A stretch of 64,000 nt of DNA from Macrobrachium rosenbergii (GCF_040412425.1 NC_089766.1:20510532-20574531), one strand, 5' to 3'; counted from the first letter of the stretch, positions 37,645 to 50,744 are shown. Made by a program: numbers and translations. Notes: generated from the letters alone by a model not told the origin.

Positions 37645-37918
37645 GGTGTTACTTTGGCTTGTTACTTACGCGTCACCTACTCCGAGGTGCTAGTACTAAA
37701 CACCTTGTGGTAAATGTAAAGTAGACGGCCGCACGTAGATATCGTTTATTTTAATATAATAATTTGTCGACCAAACAATATACAGTAGATGTGGGTGTAT
37801 ATAATACTCTGATCCCCGAGGGGCTAGTACTAAACACGGCGTCCCAAGGAGCTTCCGCCATGTTTAGTACTGGCATCTCGAAGTAGGTGACGCGTAGATA
37901 ACACGCCAAAGTAGCACC
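37645..37918. mobile_element. MITE with ~58-bp terminal inverted repeats
   Basis: GGTGTTACTTTGGC...CTAGTACTAAACA (37645-37702) pairs with TGTTTAGTACTGGC...GCCAAAGTAGCACC (37860-37918). A third internal copy of CTAGTACTAAACAC lies at about 37823-37836. No target duplication is clear. Confidence 0.7.
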
Positions 37919-38230
37919 AACAGATTTGTCAGCGCAGTCAGTAGCCATTAAAGCCATCTGATGGCGTCGTAATCCTCCCTAATGACTGAATTGAAGGAGT
38001 GTACCGGAAGGGCTTCATGAATCGAGCGTCCGCGGCATAATTCATGTATGTGGCTGGCACTGATCGTCACTGAATGGGCTGTATACAGACGCGCGTGTAG
38101 AGCATTGGCCTTTTGTATATTATTTTTCCTTTACACTCGAATTTACGACACATCAATAGTATTCATCTTTCTATAATTCAGGGTATCAACTAAGATTCTT
38201 AGTAAAACAGAAATGTTTTCACCTCCAGTT

Positions 38231-38737
38231 AAGAATTCGGTAATTCTAAGCCGTAGTACCGCGGTAAGCTAGACTATAGCAATTGACGTTTTCCTATGTT
38301 ATCTTACTTGCTTTACAAGAATTTAAAGTAATATTTTGTCGGCTGGCTGTAACTAAACTGTATTATTGACCTTTGAAGACTACACGACGGGGTAGATCTA
38401 AGTCGGTATTCCACGGCAAGCCCCCACCCCCCTCCATAGATGATACGGCAAAACTGTAACAAGTAAACACCCCTAAAAATACCAACCTAACGTACCCTAC
38501 GGGTGTTTATTGGTTACAATTTTGCGATATTAGCTATGGAGGGCGGGGGCTCGCCGCGGAATGCCGGCTCGGATCTACCCCGTCATGTAGTCTTCAAAGG
38601 TCAATTACAGTTTAGTTACAGCCGGCCGACAAAATATTACTTTAAATTCTTGTAAAGCAAGTAAAATAACATAGGAAAACGTCAATTGCCATAGTCTAGC
38701 TCACTGCAGAACTACGTCTTAGAATTACCAAGAATTC
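38231..38737. mobile_element. Foldback element with 8-bp target duplication
   Basis: The element 38239-38729 begins GGTAATTCTAAG and ends CTTAGAATTACC. AAGAATTC is duplicated at 38231-38238 and 38730-38737. Each arm is about 240 bp, so almost the whole element folds back. An 8-bp duplication is typical of hAT-type mobilisation, but the ends do not prove it. It is non-coding and would depend on another element's transposase. Confidence 0.8.
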
Positions 38738-38851
38738 GCATTGAAGTTCTATTTTTACTTAAGACGTAGTAATTAAGAAAATCACTAACTTCCTACTCAT
38801 TTCAAAAATGTATGTCAAGGGTTTTATAAAATGTGCTTTGAACAGTGACGT

Positions 38852-40434
<1,583 letters not shown>

Positions 40435-42272
40435 TTTCATGATGTTGCCTTGTAATACGTATATCCTCCTATAATTTTGACAAATTTACTTTTTTCATGT
40501 GTTATGTTTAATGATAATGGTTGTTGAAGTGTCATATTTAGTTTGACATCAGATCTCAAAAGTACTAATGATTACTTGATAGCGTAATTTAGAAGTGTTG
40601 TTATAATTTTAATAGTAACGTAATTTAGAACGAATATCTTTCTTGGTAAAAGCGTATTATGTGAACACGTGTGTGTGTCTACCAAGGCTTGTTTCGTTTC
40701 AGTTGTCATCAGTTGAGATAAGAGGGAACGCTTTGTTTTGGGTTAGCGATGACAGATTTGCAAAACAAACGCCAATTCGTCCCATACGGGCTCAAGACGA
40801 GTGATTTCATGTTGTTGCATGCATTGTTTGAGTCACGTTCGCCACTTTGAGAGAAAGAATACGTGTCCTGATCAATTACGTCATGTTTTGTAAGATGCGT
40901 TCAAAACGTTTTGCTGGGATGACGTAACTTTCCTTCTAGAAGCTTCTCCATTGTATCTCGCACCCAAAACGCTTTAATGACGTCACTTCCCTGCTTCTAG
41001 AAGCTTCTTTAGTATCTCGCACCCAAAATGCTTTAATGACATCATGTAATTGTTTCATGTATTACTGGAATCCTAAAATCTATTTCATTCTGATTTCTGA
41101 GACCAGTCGATTTGGTTCCATATCTCTCTCTCTCTCTCTCTCATTCCTAATTAGGAAGAGATTACTTTTAACGTAAATTTTTGTGGTCACTTTTAACATT
41201 AACTTTTGAGATCTGAATTTAGCAAAGTTATTTAGTTCGTAACGGCGCCTGGTAAAAAAGTGTGTATTGTGTAACGCAGCTGCAGCAAGTGATTTACAGA
41301 GGTTTTCACAAGTTGTGTAAGGTAACGTGAAATTTTACTTATTGATACCATGGTATGATAAGTTAGGAGGTTATGGTATGATAAGTTAGGAGGTTATGGT
41401 ATGATAAGTTAGGAGGTTATGGTGTGATAAGTTAGGAAATTTTGAACAAGTGAAATCATTATTGATAAATCTTACGTGTATTTTTGTGTGTTTTTCTATT
41501 TACAATTTCTTTGTATTTTCACATTTTTTATGTTTGTGATGTAACATTTATTTACATAGCATTGTAAATATTTCTTGGTAATTTAACATTGCATACTTAA
41601 TTTAACATTGCATACTTAATTTAACATTGCATACTTGATTTCATTTATTGAGATTTTCTGTTTAAATCTTGAGTAATTCTTGATAGTTTAAATTTTACTT
41701 GATTAATTTAAATTCTGATAAAGTTTTTGTGAATTAGTTTTGTTTCATAATTTAATTCAAGAATTCATTGAGTTTTGTCTTATTTTCAACTAATAGTAAA
41801 TTTTTCAGATTGTGAATTCTAATTAATTGTGAATTCTAGTTATAAACTTTGAATCTGAAAATAAATTTTTGTATTTAACATTTTTAGAAAAACAGTGTTT
41901 CATTTATTGATCACCAGTGAATAGGATTGATTGTGTGTGCATAAGGCAAAGTGATAAACATGTTTTGTTCTTTTTAGTTTTGCTAAAGTGAATTAAGACC
42001 AGGGAAACAGTTAGAGTTTTTGATGGAGTGATGCCCTTTACTCTAGAAGATTTCTAGTTTAATTTTTATACCTCACACATATTCTGACGAACTTAGTTTG
42101 ATTTTTCAAGTGATTGATAAATAAGATTTTCTTAAGGGATCACTGTTACCTTTAGAGTATTCAGTCGTAACAATTAATGTTGTGAGAGTTCAGGTATCTG
42201 GCTGAAGTGAGGTATATTTTGAATCTTGAGATTAGTTGTGTAATAACCAGGTACTTGATACGCATCGTGACA
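40435..42272 (+). repeat. 5' LTR
   Basis: It matches 47406-49263 almost throughout. It may start at TTTCATGATG (40435) or at the canonical TG (40440), and ends GTGACA at 42272. It includes two heat-shock-type motifs, a CRE, a 23-bp tandem repeat (about 41351-41437) and a 20-bp TTTAACATTGCATACTTAA repeat (about 41580-41640). Confidence 0.9.
40934..41007 (+). promoter_or_regulatory. Duplicated HSE plus CRE module in 5' LTR
   Basis: TTCTAGAAGCTTC, a perfect three-unit heat-shock element, occurs at 40934-40946 and 40995-41007. TGACGTCA (40978-40985) lies between. Each element is followed by TATCTCGCACCCAAAA and GCTTTAATGAC, showing a tandem duplication of about 60 bp. The 3' LTR has the same (47904-47916, 47948-47955, 47964-47976). 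Heat or stress control is inferred. Confidence 0.6.
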
Positions 42273-42282
42273 TAATATTGTT

Positions 42283-42300
42283 TGGTGCCCAGAGACCCGT
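42283..42300 (+). other. Probable primer-binding site
   Basis: TGGTGCCCAGAGACCCGT begins with TGG, as expected for pairing to a tRNA CCA end, 10 bases after the LTR. I cannot name the tRNA. Confidence 0.5.
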
Positions 42301-42432
42301 GGAACAAAACAAAATATCACTCTGGTTTATGGTTTATACTGGTGGTGTTAGGGATATATTTTGATAGGAGAGTGACCACATAGTTATTTTTGCTTTGTAT
42401 TGTGAATTATTTAGTTGAGTAACTTAGAGAAA

Positions 42433-43490
42433 ATGGCTCTGTTCAATGTTCAGAGGTTTTTAGCAGCTCCTTCCATCCAAGAGTTATCTGAATCCAACCT
42501 GACTAAGGCACAGTGGATTGCTTTAGCAGTAGCATGTGGGGGTAATGTGTCTAGTGGTATGATTAAGGCACAAATCAAATATATTGCAATCCAAGCGTTG
42601 ATGGACTCTGGTAAAGTAGATGAAGAGTTAGGAGAGGCACAGGAATTGTTGAATGCAGCTGAGGCAGAATTTACAGATAAACATGAGCAAAAGAAAGAGA
42701 AAAGTGATGCAGAAGCAGAACTTAGACGTATAGAAGCAGAAGAAAATTTGATTAAGCTGAGGATACAGGCTGACAGAGAGAAAATGCAAGCAGAAAGAGA
42801 AAGAGAAGATAGAGAGAAAAGAGAAAGAAAGGAAAGAGAAGAAGAAAAAGCAGCAGAAGAAGAAAGAGAAAGAGCAAAAGAAGAAAGAGAAAGAGCAAAG
42901 AGGAGAGAGAAAGAGCAAGACATGAAAGGGAGATGGAGTTAATAAAAGCTCGATCCACATTACCTGTAATACCGTCTAACCCTACTCAAGGTAATTCAGA
43001 CCCTGTATTTGATGCAGTAAGAGTGCAGAAATTAATTCCAAAATTTACAGAAGAAGCCCCAGATGAGTTTTTTGATCACTTTGAAAAAGTAGCTTCAGGT
43101 ATGGGATGGCCAGAGGATAAATGGTCGGTCTTGTTACAGAGTGTTCTCATTGGTAAAGGAAGAAGTGCCTATTTAGCCTTATCAGCTGATCAGTGTAAAG
43201 AGTACAAGGTACTCAAACATAATGTGCTACAAGTTTACCAGATGACCCCTGAATATTATAATGAAAGATTCAGATCTTTGAGAAAGGATGACAAGATAAC
43301 TTTCTTGGATTATGCTTACAAAGTAAGAAGATGTTTTAAACGATGGTTGGAGGCTGCTAAAGTTAAATCTATGGACGAACTTGAGGAGTTAGTAGTCCTA
43401 GAACAATATCTTAGAGGAATTCCTGAACACATAAGAGCCTATTTAAGAGAGAGAGAGAGGTTAAAAAACTTGACAAAGCTGCTACATTGA
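42433..43490 (+). pseudogene. gag: coiled coil and capsid-like region
   Basis: Starts at the ATG at 42433 (MALFNVQRF). The first part is strongly charged from about residue 60, rich in Glu, Lys and Arg, and probably coiled coil. It shifts frame near 42930 into a second piece (to 43490) containing PKFTEEAPDEFFDHFEKVA and WSVLLQSVLIGKGRSAYL, which resembles the capsid region of Ty3/gypsy gags. A further frame break falls in a GA run at about 43450-43460; the shifted frame continues beyond. The product would form the virus-like particle. Confidence 0.75.
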
Positions 43491-43699
43491 GCGAAGATTT
43501 TAATATAATTTCTAGCAAAAGACATTATAATGTCAAGTACCAGAACCAACAACGCACAGGTTTCAGATCTCATCCAAATTTCAGGAACATTACAACTGAA
43601 ATCCTTCTAGTGGCTATGCCAATACAAAGTCAGGTAACACCCTCAGCAATTAAATGTTAAATCCTCATCATCCAGTCAGTTTTCAAGACAGATACAGAA

Positions 43700-43760
43700 G
43701 ACTAATGTTGTCTGCTACAAGTGTGGTAGAGTAGGACACTACAGTCGAGATTGTTATCAG
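43700..43760 (+). other. CCHC zinc knuckle of gag
   Basis: CYKCGRVGHYSRDC fits C-x2-C-x4-H-x4-C (about 43713-43754), the nucleocapsid RNA-binding knuckle. It lies after the capsid-like region and before the protease. Confidence 0.85.
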
Positions 43761-43790
43761 ACACAACAGCAGACCAAACCAGTTGGTCAA

Positions 43791-44394
43791 GTGGTTAAAG
43801 GTAACCAGGTGAAGCAAACTACAAAGATCAGTGTGGGAACGACTGAGACTAAACAAGCAGAGTGTTTAGCAACCAGTGGAAATGTAACTTCAAGCAGTGA
43901 GTGGCTGAGCAGCTTGGAGGCTTTTAAGCCATATATCTATGAAGGTACGCTGACAACTCAAGGAGGAAGTGTGCAGGTACCAGTCAAGGTATTACGTGAT
44001 ACGGGAGTAACCATAGTGTGGTAGTTCGTGGTGCTCACCACAGTTGGAGAAGAATCTCACCGGAGATTCAGTTATTTTGAAGGGTATAGGAGGAGAAGAG
44101 GTAACTCCTATATGCCGCTTGCATTTGTCCTGTGAATTGGTGACAGGAAATGTTGATTTTGCTGTAAAGGACTCACTAGCTGTTGAAGGTGTACATGTTT
44201 TACTGGGTAATGAAGTTGGTGGTGTACCATTTGTTCCTTGTCCTATAGTGACAGACAAACCGTTAAGGGTTAGTCCTACAGTAGCTTTAGAGAAGAAAAA
44301 CCCCCACCTGTTTCCAAGTTGTGTAACTACCAGGAGTATGAAGAGAACTATGTTTGCAAGTGAAAATACTGAGGATTTACCTGCACTAGAATAA
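43791..44394 (+). pseudogene. Aspartic protease region
   Basis: An open piece ends VLRDTGVTIVW at a stop (44024). DTG is the retroviral-type protease active-site triad, and LRDTG is typical of this group. The sequence right after it continues sensibly in another frame, pointing to a one-base loss just behind the active site. The next piece (44044-44394) has VILKGIGGEEVTP and VLLGNEVGG, the latter resembling the protease flap/C-terminal LLGxD region with Asn in place of Asp. Confidence 0.7.
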
Positions 44395-44571
44395 TCAAGT
44401 GAAGGATCTTTAAGATTAGAAGAACTGTTCCAGGAAAGTGAAGTTTCCCCTAGTGTTAGTAGTGAAGAGATTTCCCAAGAAGAAGAGGATCCTGTTGTTA
44501 TTGAAGAGACTCCGAGTAGTCAAAGAGTTCCTGAAGATGGTAATGAAACTACAGAAGCAGAGTTAGCAGAT

Positions 44572-45750
44572 ATGGAGAGTTCAGCCCTTGAAGTTGGTCA
44601 AGTGACAAGAGAGAAGCTAATGAAACTGCAGAAGAGGGATACAACGTTGGCTGATTTGTTCTTCAGAGTTGTTGATCAAGAAGAGATGCAACAAACCTCT
44701 ACCTGTTATTATCTAAAGGAAGGATTGCTAATGAGGAAGCATCGACCTGCAGATATACCAGGAAATGCTGAATGGGGTGAATATCATCAAATTTTGATTC
44801 CATATCTATTGAGGAAACAAGTTGTAGCAGTAGCGCACGAGTCTGGACATATGGGAATCAGGAAGACTGTTGAGAAGGTTATGAAGTATTTTTTCTGGCC
44901 TGGACTTCACAAGGACGTTAGCAAATTTTGCAGAGTGTGTCACACGTGCCAGATAGCTGGAAAACCGAATAAAACCATTCAGAAAGCCCCCCTGCAACCC
45001 ATAGAGGTTAGAGGAGAACCCTTTAGCAAGGTAATTATAGATGTGGTTGGGCCACTTCCGAAAACAAAGAAAGGAAATGAATATCTATTAACATTAATGT
45101 GTCCAGTGACTAGGTATCCTGAGGCGATTCCTGTAAGAAGTATAAGTGCAAAGGTAATTGCTGAGAAGTTGGTGGAGTTTTTCTCCAAGTTTGGAATACC
45201 AGAAATTGTGCAAAGTGATAGAGGAACGAACTTTACTTCAAAATTATTCCAGGATGTGATGAACTTGTTAGTAGTAAAACAACAGTTATCAACTGCTTAT
45301 CATCCAGAGACTCAAGGAGCCTTGGAAAGGTTCCACCAGACATTGAAAAGTATGTTAACTAAGTATTGTAATGAATCAGGAAGAGAATGGGATGCTGGTT
45401 TACCTTTAATGTTATTTGAAGTTAGGAATGCTTATCAAGAAAGCATGGGATGTTCACCAAATGAAATGATTTTTGGTCGAGACATTAGAGGTCCATTGAA
45501 GATTCTTGCAGAGAATTGGGAAGAAAATCAAGAGGAAATCCAAGGAGAATATGTGAAGAACTTGAGGAAAAGATTAAGAGAAATTAGAAAATTCTCTTTA
45601 GAAAATTTGAAAATAAGTCAAGAGAAAATGAAAAGGAAATATGATGCTAAAACTAAGCTAAGAAATTTTAGTATTGGACAGCAAGTTCTAGTGTTCTTAC
45701 CAGTGAAAAGATTTCCCTTACCAATAAGTTTCAAGGTCCTTACAGGATAA
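44572..45750 (+). pseudogene. Integrase (HHCC zinc finger, DDE core), placed before RT
   Basis: 392 codons, open also upstream of the ATG at 44572. The HHCC zinc finger uses H89, H93, C123 and C126. The catalytic triad is D157 (IIDVVGPLP), D216 (QSDRGTNF) and E252 (ALERFH), a D-D-35-E spacing. It inserts the cDNA into host DNA. The frame ends at 45750 after a likely one-base change near 45720. In the adjoining frame the GPY/F module (GPYRIIEKLSDRTYVI) and HVNLLKPY follow directly, so the integrase C-terminus runs into the reverse-transcriptase piece. Confidence 0.85.
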
Positions 45751-46700
45751 TAGAGAAGTTAAGTGATCGAACTTATGTGATTGAAACACCAGGAAGAAGA
45801 AAACGACAGAGGAAGATACATGTGAATCTTTTGAAACCTTACCTCTCAGAGACTAAAACTGAAACAGTGTCAATAACACAAACAACTTCATCTACAGAGG
45901 ACGATGACGGCTACGAATTAGGAGCTGAAAACAAAATGAACAATTCTTCAATATTAGAAAATTTGGAAGATAAACTAAAACATCTGAGTGTTGAGCAAAG
46001 TAGTGAATTAAGTGAAGTTATTCAAAGTTTCCCTGAAATTTTTGCAGATGTACCTAGGTGTACCAATCTGACAAAGCATGAGATAAAGATCAGAGAAGAT
46101 GGAAAACCTTTTAAAATGAGAGCTTATCGCTTATCGCCTTTTCATCGAGATGTTTTAAAGAAAGAAGTTGAATATTTGTTGCATCATGGATTAGCAGAAC
46201 CCAGTTCAAGTCATTATAGTTCTCCTTGTGTGTTAGTGAAGAAACCAGATGGCTCATTTAGGATGTGTACTGATTATAGGAAACTGAATTCCATCAGTGT
46301 GGCTGACAATTATCCCTTGCCTCTTATTGATCAATTACTTGATAATATTGGGCAAGCCAAATTTGTTTCAAGATAGACTTGTTGAAAGGATATTATCAAA
46401 TTCCCTTAGATGAGAATGCTAAGTTGCTGTCAGCTTTCATTACTCTTTTGGACTGTATCAATACACTGTTTTGCCGTTTGGTCTGATGAATGCACCTGCA
46501 ACATTCCAGCGAGTGATGGATCAACTACTAGGATCAATAGAAGGAGTAGGTGTATACCTTGATGACATTGTGATTTATTCTAATACATGGGAAGAACATC
46601 TGAAGATATTAAGGAAAGTGTTCAAGAAACTTCGGGAAGCAGGACTAACAATCAACTTACAAAAAGTGAGTTTGGAAAGGCAACTGTACAGTACCTAGGA
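45751..46700 (+). pseudogene. Reverse transcriptase (Ty3/gypsy type)
   Basis: The first piece (to 46376) holds the integrase tail and HEIKIREDGKPFKMRAYRLS, PCVLVKKPDGSFRMCTDYRK and YPLPLIDQLLD, the standard opening blocks. A stop follows QAKFVSR, where a base seems missing. The catalytic part continues at about 46380-46700 with PFGLMNAPATFQRVMD and YLDD (46555-46566). A further break near 46440 and another in an A-run near 46663 shift the frame toward the RNase H piece. It copies the genomic RNA into cDNA. Confidence 0.85.
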
Positions 46701-47384
46701 TTTGAAGTTGGAAAAGGCCTTCTCGCTCCTATTGACGCTAATGTAGAAGGTATCCGCAAGGCTACCCCTCCTGCTACGAGGAAACAGCTACAAAGATTTT
46801 TGGGCATGGCTGGATTTTATCGCCGCTTCTGTCCAAATTTCTCAGCCGTAGTAGCTCCCTTAACTGACTTAACCAGTCCTAAAAGAAAGTTTGATTGGAC
46901 TCCAGAATGTCAAGAATCATTTGAGAAGGTTAAAGCCACATTAACTTCAAGACCAGTGCTTCAAGCTCCAGACTTCAATAAAAAGTTCGTGATACAAGTT
47001 GATGCATCCGACTGTGGAATTGGAGCTGTTCTACTTCAAAAAGATGACAACGGAATCTTACATCCAGTATGTTTTATGTCTTCAAAGTTGAAAAAGCACC
47101 AGAAAACATACTCAACAATTGAAAAAGAAACATTAGCATTAATCACAGCATTGAAAAAGTTTGAAGTGTATGTGAACCGACCTAGGAATGAAGAAATTTT
47201 AGTATTGTCGGATCACAACCCAATCTCATTCATCAATAAGATGAAAAATAATAATATGAGACTGACCAGGTGGTCTTTATGCCTGCAACCATATAATGTA
47301 AGTGTTAAACACATTTCAGGAAAAGATAATGTCATAGCAGATTATTTATCCCGTTGTGAATCGTTGGATTCAAACCCGGGATAA
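46660..47384 (+). pseudogene. RT thumb/connection and RNase H
   Basis: The frame continues from the RT piece with YLGFEVGKGL and FLGMAGFYRRFCPNFS, a strong Ty3/gypsy signature. RNase H follows: VDASDCGIGAVLL supplies the first Asp, STIEKETLAL the Glu, VLSDHNP the next Asp and KDNVIADYLSR the last. It ends at a TAA (47382-47384), 11 bases before the polypurine tract, so no integrase follows it. The apparent ATG at 46587 lies inside the upstream domain and is not a real start. Confidence 0.85.
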
Positions 47385-47395
47385 GTAATCTTCTC

Positions 47396-47405
47396 GGGGG
47401 AGGAA
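47396..47405 (+). other. Polypurine tract
   Basis: GGGGGAGGAA directly precedes the 3' LTR and would prime plus-strand synthesis. Confidence 0.8.
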
Positions 47406-49260
47406 TTTCATGATGTTGCCTTGTAATACGTATATCCTCCTATAATTTTGACAAATTTACTTTTTCATGTGTTATGTTTAATGATAATGGTTGTTGAAGT
47501 GTCATATTTAGTTTGACATCAGATCTCAAAAGTACTAATGATTACTTGATAGCGTAATTTAGAAGTGTTGTTATAATTTTAATAGTAACGTAATTTAGAA
47601 CGAATATCTTTCTTGGTAAAAGCGTATTATGTGAACACGTGTGTGTGTCTACCAAGGCTTGTTTCGTTTCAGTTGTCATCAGTTGAGATAAGAGGGAACG
47701 CTTTGTTTTGGGTTAGCGATGACAGATTTGCAAAACAAACGCCAATTCGTCCCATACGGGCTCAAGACGAGTGATTTCATGTTGTTGCATGCATTGTTTG
47801 AGTCACGTTCGCCACTTTGAGAGAAAGAATACGTGTCCTGATCAATTACGTCATGTTTTGTAAGATGCGTTCAAAACGTTTTGCTGGGATGACGTAACTT
47901 TCCTTCTAGAAGCTTCTCCATTGTATCTCGCACCCAAAACGCTTTAATGACGTCACTTCCTGCTTCTAGAAGCTTCTTTAGTATCTCGCACCCAAAATGC
48001 TTTAATGACATCATGTAATTGTTTCATGTATTACTGGAATCCTAAAATCTATTTCATTCTGATTTCTGAGACCAGTCGATTTGGTTCCATATCTCTCTCT
48101 CTCTCTCTCTATTCCTAATTAGGAAGAGATTACTTTAACGTAAATTTTTGTGGTCACTTTTAACATTAACTTTTGAGATCTGAATTTAGCAAAGTTATTT
48201 AGTTCGTAACGGCCCTGGTAAAAAGTGTGTATTGTGTAACGCAGCTGCAGCAAGTGATTTACAGAGGTTTTCACAAGTTGTGTAAGGTAACGTGAAATTT
48301 TACTTATTGATACCATGGTATGATAAGTTAGGAGGTTATGGTATGATAAGTTAGGAGGTTATGGTATGATAAGTTAGGAGGTTATGGTATGATAAGTTAG
48401 GAGGTTATGGTGTGATAAGTTAGGAAATTTTGAACAAGTGAAATCATTATTGATAAATCTTACGTGTATTTTTGTGTGTTTTTCTATTTACAATTTCTTT
48501 GTATTTTCACATTTTTTATGTTTGTGATGTAACATTTATTTACATAGCATTGTAAATATTTCTTGGTAATTTAACATTGCATACTTAATTTAACATTGCA
48601 TACTTAATTTAACATTGCATACTTGATTTCATTTATTGAGATTTTCTGTTTAAATCTTGAGTAATTCTTGATAGTTTAAATTTTACTTGATTAATTTAAA
48701 TTCCTGATAAAGTTTTTGTGAATTAGTTTTGTTTCATAATTTAATTCAAGAATTCATTGAGTTTTGTCTTATTTTCAACTAATAGTAAATTTTTCAGATT
48801 GTGAATTCTAATTAATTGTGAATTCTAGTTATAAACTTTGAATCTGAAAATAAATTTTTGTATTTAACATTTTTAGAAAAACAGTGTTTCATTTATTGAT
48901 CACCAGTGAATAGGATTGATTGTGTGTGCATAAGGCAAAGTGATAAACATGTTTTGTTCTTTTAGTTTTGCTAAAGTGAATTAAGACCAGGGAAACAGTT
49001 AGAGTTTTTTGATGGAGTGATGCCCTTTTACTCTAGAAGATTTCTAGTTTAATTTTTATACCTCACACATATTCTGACGAACTTAGTTTGATTTTTTAAG
49101 TGATTGATAAATAAGATTTTTCTTAAGGATCACTGTTACCTTTAGAGTATTCAGTCGTAACAATTAATGTTATGAGAGTTCAGGTATCTGGCTGAAGTGA
49201 GGTATATTTTTGAATCTTGAGATTAGTTGTGTAATAACCAGGTACTTGATACGCATCGTG

Positions 49261-49263
<3 letters not shown>
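47406..49263 (+). repeat. 3' LTR
   Basis: Follows the polypurine tract. It differs from the 5' LTR mainly by single-base changes in homopolymer lengths, one fewer or more tandem unit, and very few substitutions. Confidence 0.9.

Positions 49264-49342
<79 letters not shown>
49264..49342. repeat. (TA)n microsatellite, right of LTR element
   Basis: Continuation of the array interrupted by the LTR retrotransposon. Confidence 0.95.
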
Positions 49343-49346
<4 letters not shown>

Positions 49347-49500
49347 AAGTGAACAATAGATTCTACTGGGACATAATATCAAGGCATCATGTCTAGTTCA
49401 TGTAAATTGTTTTCTGGAGGAGACATGCCACAATCAAAATCATTAAATGCTTGTTAATACTTTCTTTATAAAATGTCATCCTTCCCAGCTGCAGGCGAGT
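49343..49500 (+). repeat. TA-array-associated repeat, family D, copy 3
   Basis: Matches 39197-39350 (GTGAACAATAGATTCTACTG to CCCAGCTGCAGG). Again it starts at the edge of a TA array. Confidence 0.7.
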
Positions 49501-49753
49501 GCCTGAAACGGTTTCAGGGTATCAGTTAGTGGCTGAATGAGAATTGTTTATGGAGTGAAGTGCCCTTGTGCTGTTGTTGTCGTGATACCGGACTGACTTA
49601 AGATTTGTAGAAAAGAGTTGGGGAGGTATAATTTATGGACTTTCCTTATGGCTGACGTGTGAGCATTTCTTCCTGAGACGAATAAGATGCAGAAGATGAA
49701 TCATTTTCCGTTGTTATTATCATTATTGTAACGTTAATAATGTCATTAGCTGC

Positions 49754-49756
<3 letters not shown>

Positions 49757-49808
<52 letters not shown>
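49757..49808. repeat. (TAA)n microsatellite
   Basis: Trinucleotide array of about 17 units. Confidence 0.95.
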
Positions 49809-49810
<2 letters not shown>

Positions 49811-50237
49811 CAAAATTGTTTAACTTATGCATCTCATTCGTCCCTGGAAACAATAAAAGTGACCAACGAGACAGAGGGGCTATGTAAAAATGTCGACGAA
49901 ACCCGAAATCTCTAAAGCCACTAAACCAGTTGTATAAAACGTGTCTTTTCCGACTGGCCTAATGGCCACTAACTGATGGATGGCGCCCGGCTGATAAAAT
50001 CAGGACGAGGCTCTGCGTTGCTGATAAAACTCTCTGCATTCATCAATGTAGGATTAGTGAGTGACTGGGCAATCAGATGTCATCAAACAGACGCGAAGTC
50101 TGCCACCATGATACACGTAAATCATTATTGATGATCGGTTTCCATGCGGCTGATCCAAGGCAGCTTAAGAGAGGGAGAGAGAAATTACCCCTGAGACATT
50201 ATGACGGAATACGTTTTAAAGGAGAACAGATCACCCA

Positions 50238-50240
<3 letters not shown>

Positions 50241-50284
<44 letters not shown>
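50241..50284. repeat. (CT)n microsatellite
   Basis: Pure CT array. Confidence 0.95.
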
Positions 50285-50289
<5 letters not shown>

Positions 50290-50641
50290 TCGGAAGTGAC
50301 TACAACTGTCGAATGACAACCAGAGGCACACTCACTACTAAGACTTTACAAGACATATCGGGCAATTAAGAAAACAGGCTGGACCATTCATTTATTCGTC
50401 CAGCCTGGGCGATCGAAGGCATGCCAGGGATTCCTAAAATTCTGAGCTTCTCATCTCTCTCTTTACGAAAGACATGGGGCCAGTTAAGGATGGGATATTA
50501 TTCAGTCTGATGAAGCATGTTTGTCTTGGGAACTTACTGACCTACCTCCTAGAGAAATCTATCTATATGAGGATGTGGTGCAATTGGAACTTCAGAAGTT
50601 CAAGCGAAGACGCAATTGCACTGTAATACCATTCTTCTTGC

Positions 50642-50744
<103 letters not shown>

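Larger units (their letters stand above)
40435..49263 (+). mobile_element. Ty3/gypsy-class LTR retrotransposon, Gmr1-like gene order
   Basis: Two LTRs of about 1.84 kb enclose a 5.1-kb interior read on the plus strand. The order is gag, CCHC zinc knuckle, aspartic protease, integrase with GPY/F module, reverse transcriptase, RNase H, polypurine tract. The reverse transcriptase and RNase H are clearly Ty3/gypsy-like, yet integrase comes first, as in Ty1/copia. That combination is known from Gmr1-like elements. It is inserted in a (TA)n array. The LTRs are nearly identical, so the insertion is recent. The coding region has several single-base frame breaks, so this copy looks non-autonomous unless these are sequence errors. 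Confidence 0.9.

Noticed and set aside
42450..42960. Ser/Leu/Phe-rich minus-strand frames opposite gag
   Set aside because: They are shadows of the Glu/Lys/Arg-rich gag coding strand.
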